Positions 61,472 to 64,000 of a DNA stretch of 64,000 bases are shown in pieces (the first letter of the stretch is position 1; the number at the start of each line of letters is the position of its first letter). Both the position numbers and the translations under genes were made by a program. The DNA lies in the NCBI GenBank assembly GCA_963920525.1, contig OY986439.1, positions 215,563,000 through 215,626,999 on the forward strand, read 5' to 3'. The stretch is from Dichetophora obliterata (lineage: Eukaryota; Arthropoda; Insecta; Diptera; Sciomyzidae). Below the pieces are notes generated by a model. It made no database searches, was not told the origin of the DNA, and saw only the letters and a list, made by a program, of their open reading frames with translations.

Positions 61472-61719
61472 TAATGCTCACTACCAGAACCCTTTAAGTT
61501 AGGTTTAGCTTTTAAAATTTTCAGCATAAATTTGTATTAATATTAGACGGAAAACTCTGTAGTTTTTAAAAAAAATTAAAAAGATTTGGGTGTGGCGAAG
61601 CATATGATCACAAACGTGTAAGGGGTCTATAAGTAGAGAAATAAAAAAACTTCAAAATTAAAAAAATGATAAATTGGAAAATTTCCATTTCGTAGCGTAG
61701 ATCTTCAACTTTACCTTAA
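61472..61719 (-). repeat. Dispersed ~250-bp repeat (inverted partner 24655-24910)
   Basis: Contains ATGCTCACTACCAGAACCC and AATTTGTATTAATATTAGAC, the reverse complements of the partner's blocks. It ends at the TTAA that begins the next MITE. Confidence 0.65.
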
Positions 61720-61997
61720 CCTATTGAGCGCCACTGTACTAATTTGAGTACAGCAAAATACTTTTAACTTTTAAAGTTTTCTTTGTTGTTAAGCATTTAG
61801 GAATTTTTTTGTTAATTGTCAATTGTTAAGCGGGTCAATTCCATTTGTTTCTCATCTTTTTTTTTTTTAAATATGCTTAAAAAAAAAATAAAAAAAAACA
61901 AAAAAAACATTCTTTTTGCTATTTTAGTTTGTTTTCTATTGTAAAATAAACATTTTTTGCACTTTTCACTTTTACTTTTCATTTGGCTGTTAATGGG
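61720..61997. mobile_element. Possible piggyBac-like MITE, 278 bp
   Basis: TTAA at 61716-61719 and 61998-62001 flank CCTATTGAGCGCC and the inverted CCCATTAACAGCC (9 of 13 matched). AT-rich interior, non-coding. Another TTAATGGGTTAA occurs at 62270. Confidence 0.5.
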
Positions 61998-62001
61998 TTA
62001 A

Positions 62002-63605
62002 TGCACTTTTTTAATCATATTTACTTTTTTCTTGATGTTTAAAAAACAAAATTACTCACCTGAGTGGCATTTTTTACTTTAAAAAAAATCCTGCACGAAC
62101 TGGTGCTTAAAAATAAAAAAAAGCCTTTGATGTCAATTTTATAACTTGTTTTGGACAAACCATACTTATGGCTTTCTCGCACTGTTGGAAGCAAAAGTTT
62201 TACAGTGGCTGTGGATTTTTGAGAAATTTGATAATAATGCTTTGATTGCGTATGATATATCATACGTTTTCATTAATGGGTTAAGTAAATTGTTTACTTG
62301 AATCAAGCAAATTGCTCTCAACTTAAGAAAGCAGACTCTTGTTTGAACTTTTGATTTTGGCAAAATAGTATAAAAACATTCCTTTGAAAGGCAAAAAAAT
62401 GCACAAATAAAAGTTTATCAATGTGGATGGACTGCAGAAACCTACTGAAACTACTGAAGAGTTCATCGCGATCAACGAAGAAGTCTGTATAGTCCGCTTG
62501 ATGGTGTGTCCTGCCAAAAAATTTTTTGTTGTTGCAACCTGTTGCTTCTTAAACTTATTTTTCATTAAGCTGAAATATAATTCTAAAAAAATTAAATATG
62601 CTCTCAGAATGAAAAAAATATATATCAAGGATAAGATATTTCTCAAATCAAGCAATTATTTTGGTTTTCAGTAAATTGTTTACGTAAATCAAACAAATTT
62701 TCTCATTTCAAAGAACATAAACTTCTCAAATCAAGCTAATTATTATAATTTACAGCAAATTGTTTACATGAATCAAACAAATTTTTCTCACTTCAAACAA
62801 ATATTAGACTTCAATCCAGAAAAATATGCTAGAGGTTTAAGCAAATGTTTTTTGAATTAAACATTTTTTTATTAAAATAATTTTTTTTAAATTTGCTCAT
62901 ATCTAGCAAAATAATACTGGAATCGCGAAATTTACGCTTGAGTGTAAACTGATAGCCTATCTGCTTGATTCAAGCATAATATGCTTGATTTTCTCTCTCC
63001 GTGAACCTAATAGTGCTGAAAGGCCAAATTTATTGGGTTTTCTAGGAATATGACAAAGCCTTTAACTGATGGGCTTAAACGTTCTTTCCACCCGGTACGA
63101 ATGATCTGATTCCCAGACCTGAACATTTTCTTGTGTGGCTGTGAAAAAATGTTAATGTTCTGTTGCATTCATTCATTCTGTGTTCTATTTAAAAAAAAAT
63201 ATCGTCACTTTGAGGAGAGCTAGATAATGACGCCGCAGAGAGGCTTCAACGTGGAATTCAATAATTTTTTTGCATGTTCGAATTTGAGTTTTTTTAAAAA
63301 TTTAAATTTAGAAATTTTTTAATAGCGTATTTCTAAAATAATATTTAAAAGAAGACTCCTGAGTTATTGCAGGCGATCAGTAAAAGTAGCCAAGTCTTTT
63401 ACTCTCAAAAGAAATCATAATTTTAAGCCATTTTCAAGCAGATACTGCTTTAACATAATTGCTAAATTACTCTGCTTTTACTCAATAAACTATTTTTACA
63501 TATAATTTTTAAACGTATTTAAAACACAACCAAAATTAGGCTAGAGAAAATTTAAAATTCTAAAATTAAAAAAAATTCCACTCTATTTTTTCAAAATCAT
63601 AATAG
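62002..63605. other. Intergenic with recurring AAATTGTTTAC motif
   Basis: AAATTGTTTAC plus CAAACAAATTT-like tails recur at about 62287, 62673 and 62757. CTTGATTCAAGC-type inverted matches appear at about 62965. A perfect 18-bp palindrome is at 62248-62265. No gene is supported. Confidence 0.4.
62248..62265. repeat. Perfect 18-bp palindrome
   Basis: CGTATGATATATCATACG is its own reverse complement. Confidence 0.9.
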
Positions 63606-63960
63606 CCCAAACAGAATAGGCATAGCGAACACGTAGCGAGCTGTCGAAAACGTAGCCAACGAAATGTTGTGCACAGAATAGAATTTGTGTTGATAACGCA
63701 GATAGAGCTTTATGCTTACAATATTTTGTTATATTTTAAAAAATTAATAGATACAGCTTTTTGCATATCATAATTTGTTTTCTTTTTTACTAATTTGGAC
63801 TAAAATGTTTTAGTTAATTTTAAGTTTTCTAATTTGAACTATGTATTTTGACATTACGCTACCGTTGGCTGCGGAAAAAGTTAAAAGTTCGTCAACATTT
63901 TTGTGTCGGCTGCGTTCGCTACGTGTTGGTTATTTTAATTATGTTCATTTCATAGGGTTG
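63606..63960. mobile_element. Possible inverted-repeat element near the window end
   Basis: ACACGTAGCGAGC...AACGAAATGTTG near 63630-63670 faces CAACATTTTTGTG..GCTGCGTTCGCTACGTGTT near 63895-63930. The match is imperfect and the ends are unclear. Confidence 0.3.
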
Positions 63961-64000
63961 CAAGGCAACCAACTTCTATGTTGACATTTCTTCTGTTGGC

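Noticed and set aside
62423..62674. piggyBac transposase fragment (EEFIAINEEVCIVRLMVCPA)
   Set aside because: Only one short motif-like stretch, no neighbouring conserved blocks. The nearby TTAA sites are not decisive.
1..64000. CRISPR arrays, operons, phage or bacterial genes
   Set aside because: None present. Spliced genes and eukaryotic transposons show nuclear insect DNA.

Overview
The window is AT-rich, intron-bearing, transposon-crowded nuclear DNA from a higher fly. Three real protein-coding genes can be modelled, and all three match Drosophila families closely but not identically. They are heterochromatin protein HP1b (minus, 12163-12815, three exons, 174 aa), translation initiation factor eIF3c (plus, 17175-20043, three exons, 913 aa), and a secreted transcobalamin-like protein of the CG3556 type (minus, 29133-31585, five exons, 549 aa). 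Short introns with GT..AG borders, the degree of divergence and the abundance of mariner, hAT and LINE relics suggest a non-drosophilid fly, probably a calyptrate such as a house fly or blow fly. That placement is inference.

Layout. 1-9077 is a nest of DNA transposons built on a segmental duplication. One copy was broken by a fresh 1.1-kb inverted-repeat element (9-bp target duplication). The other was broken by a 2.1-kb decayed transposon carrying a readable transposase ghost. A further long-inverted-repeat element is broken by a 1.5-kb hAT-like insert (8-bp target duplication). 9160-10310 holds short tandem repeats. 12.0-20.1 kb is the gene-dense part (HP1b and eIF3c, transcribed towards and away from a block of MITEs at 15.3-16.1 kb). 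20.1-24.1 kb holds a GC-rich hairpin, a 1.1-kb inverted-repeat element and a 5'-truncated LINE. 29.0-32.5 kb is the transcobalamin-like gene and its leader region. 33.8-64 kb has no convincing host gene. It is filled with MITEs of several families, a ~150-bp degenerate repeat array, a 4.1-kb hAT-like element that swallowed four other elements, and an almost full-length mariner split by a hAT element.

The three host genes are housekeeping or secreted genes with no evident joint pathway. The most unusual observation is a pair of inverted-repeat (probably Tc1/mariner-type) elements at 54.7-55.8 kb and 59.5-59.9 kb. Both carry a homologous internal module that resembles the A-box/B-box part of a tRNA, with conserved boxes but a divergent middle. 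No known operon-like or defence system is visible.
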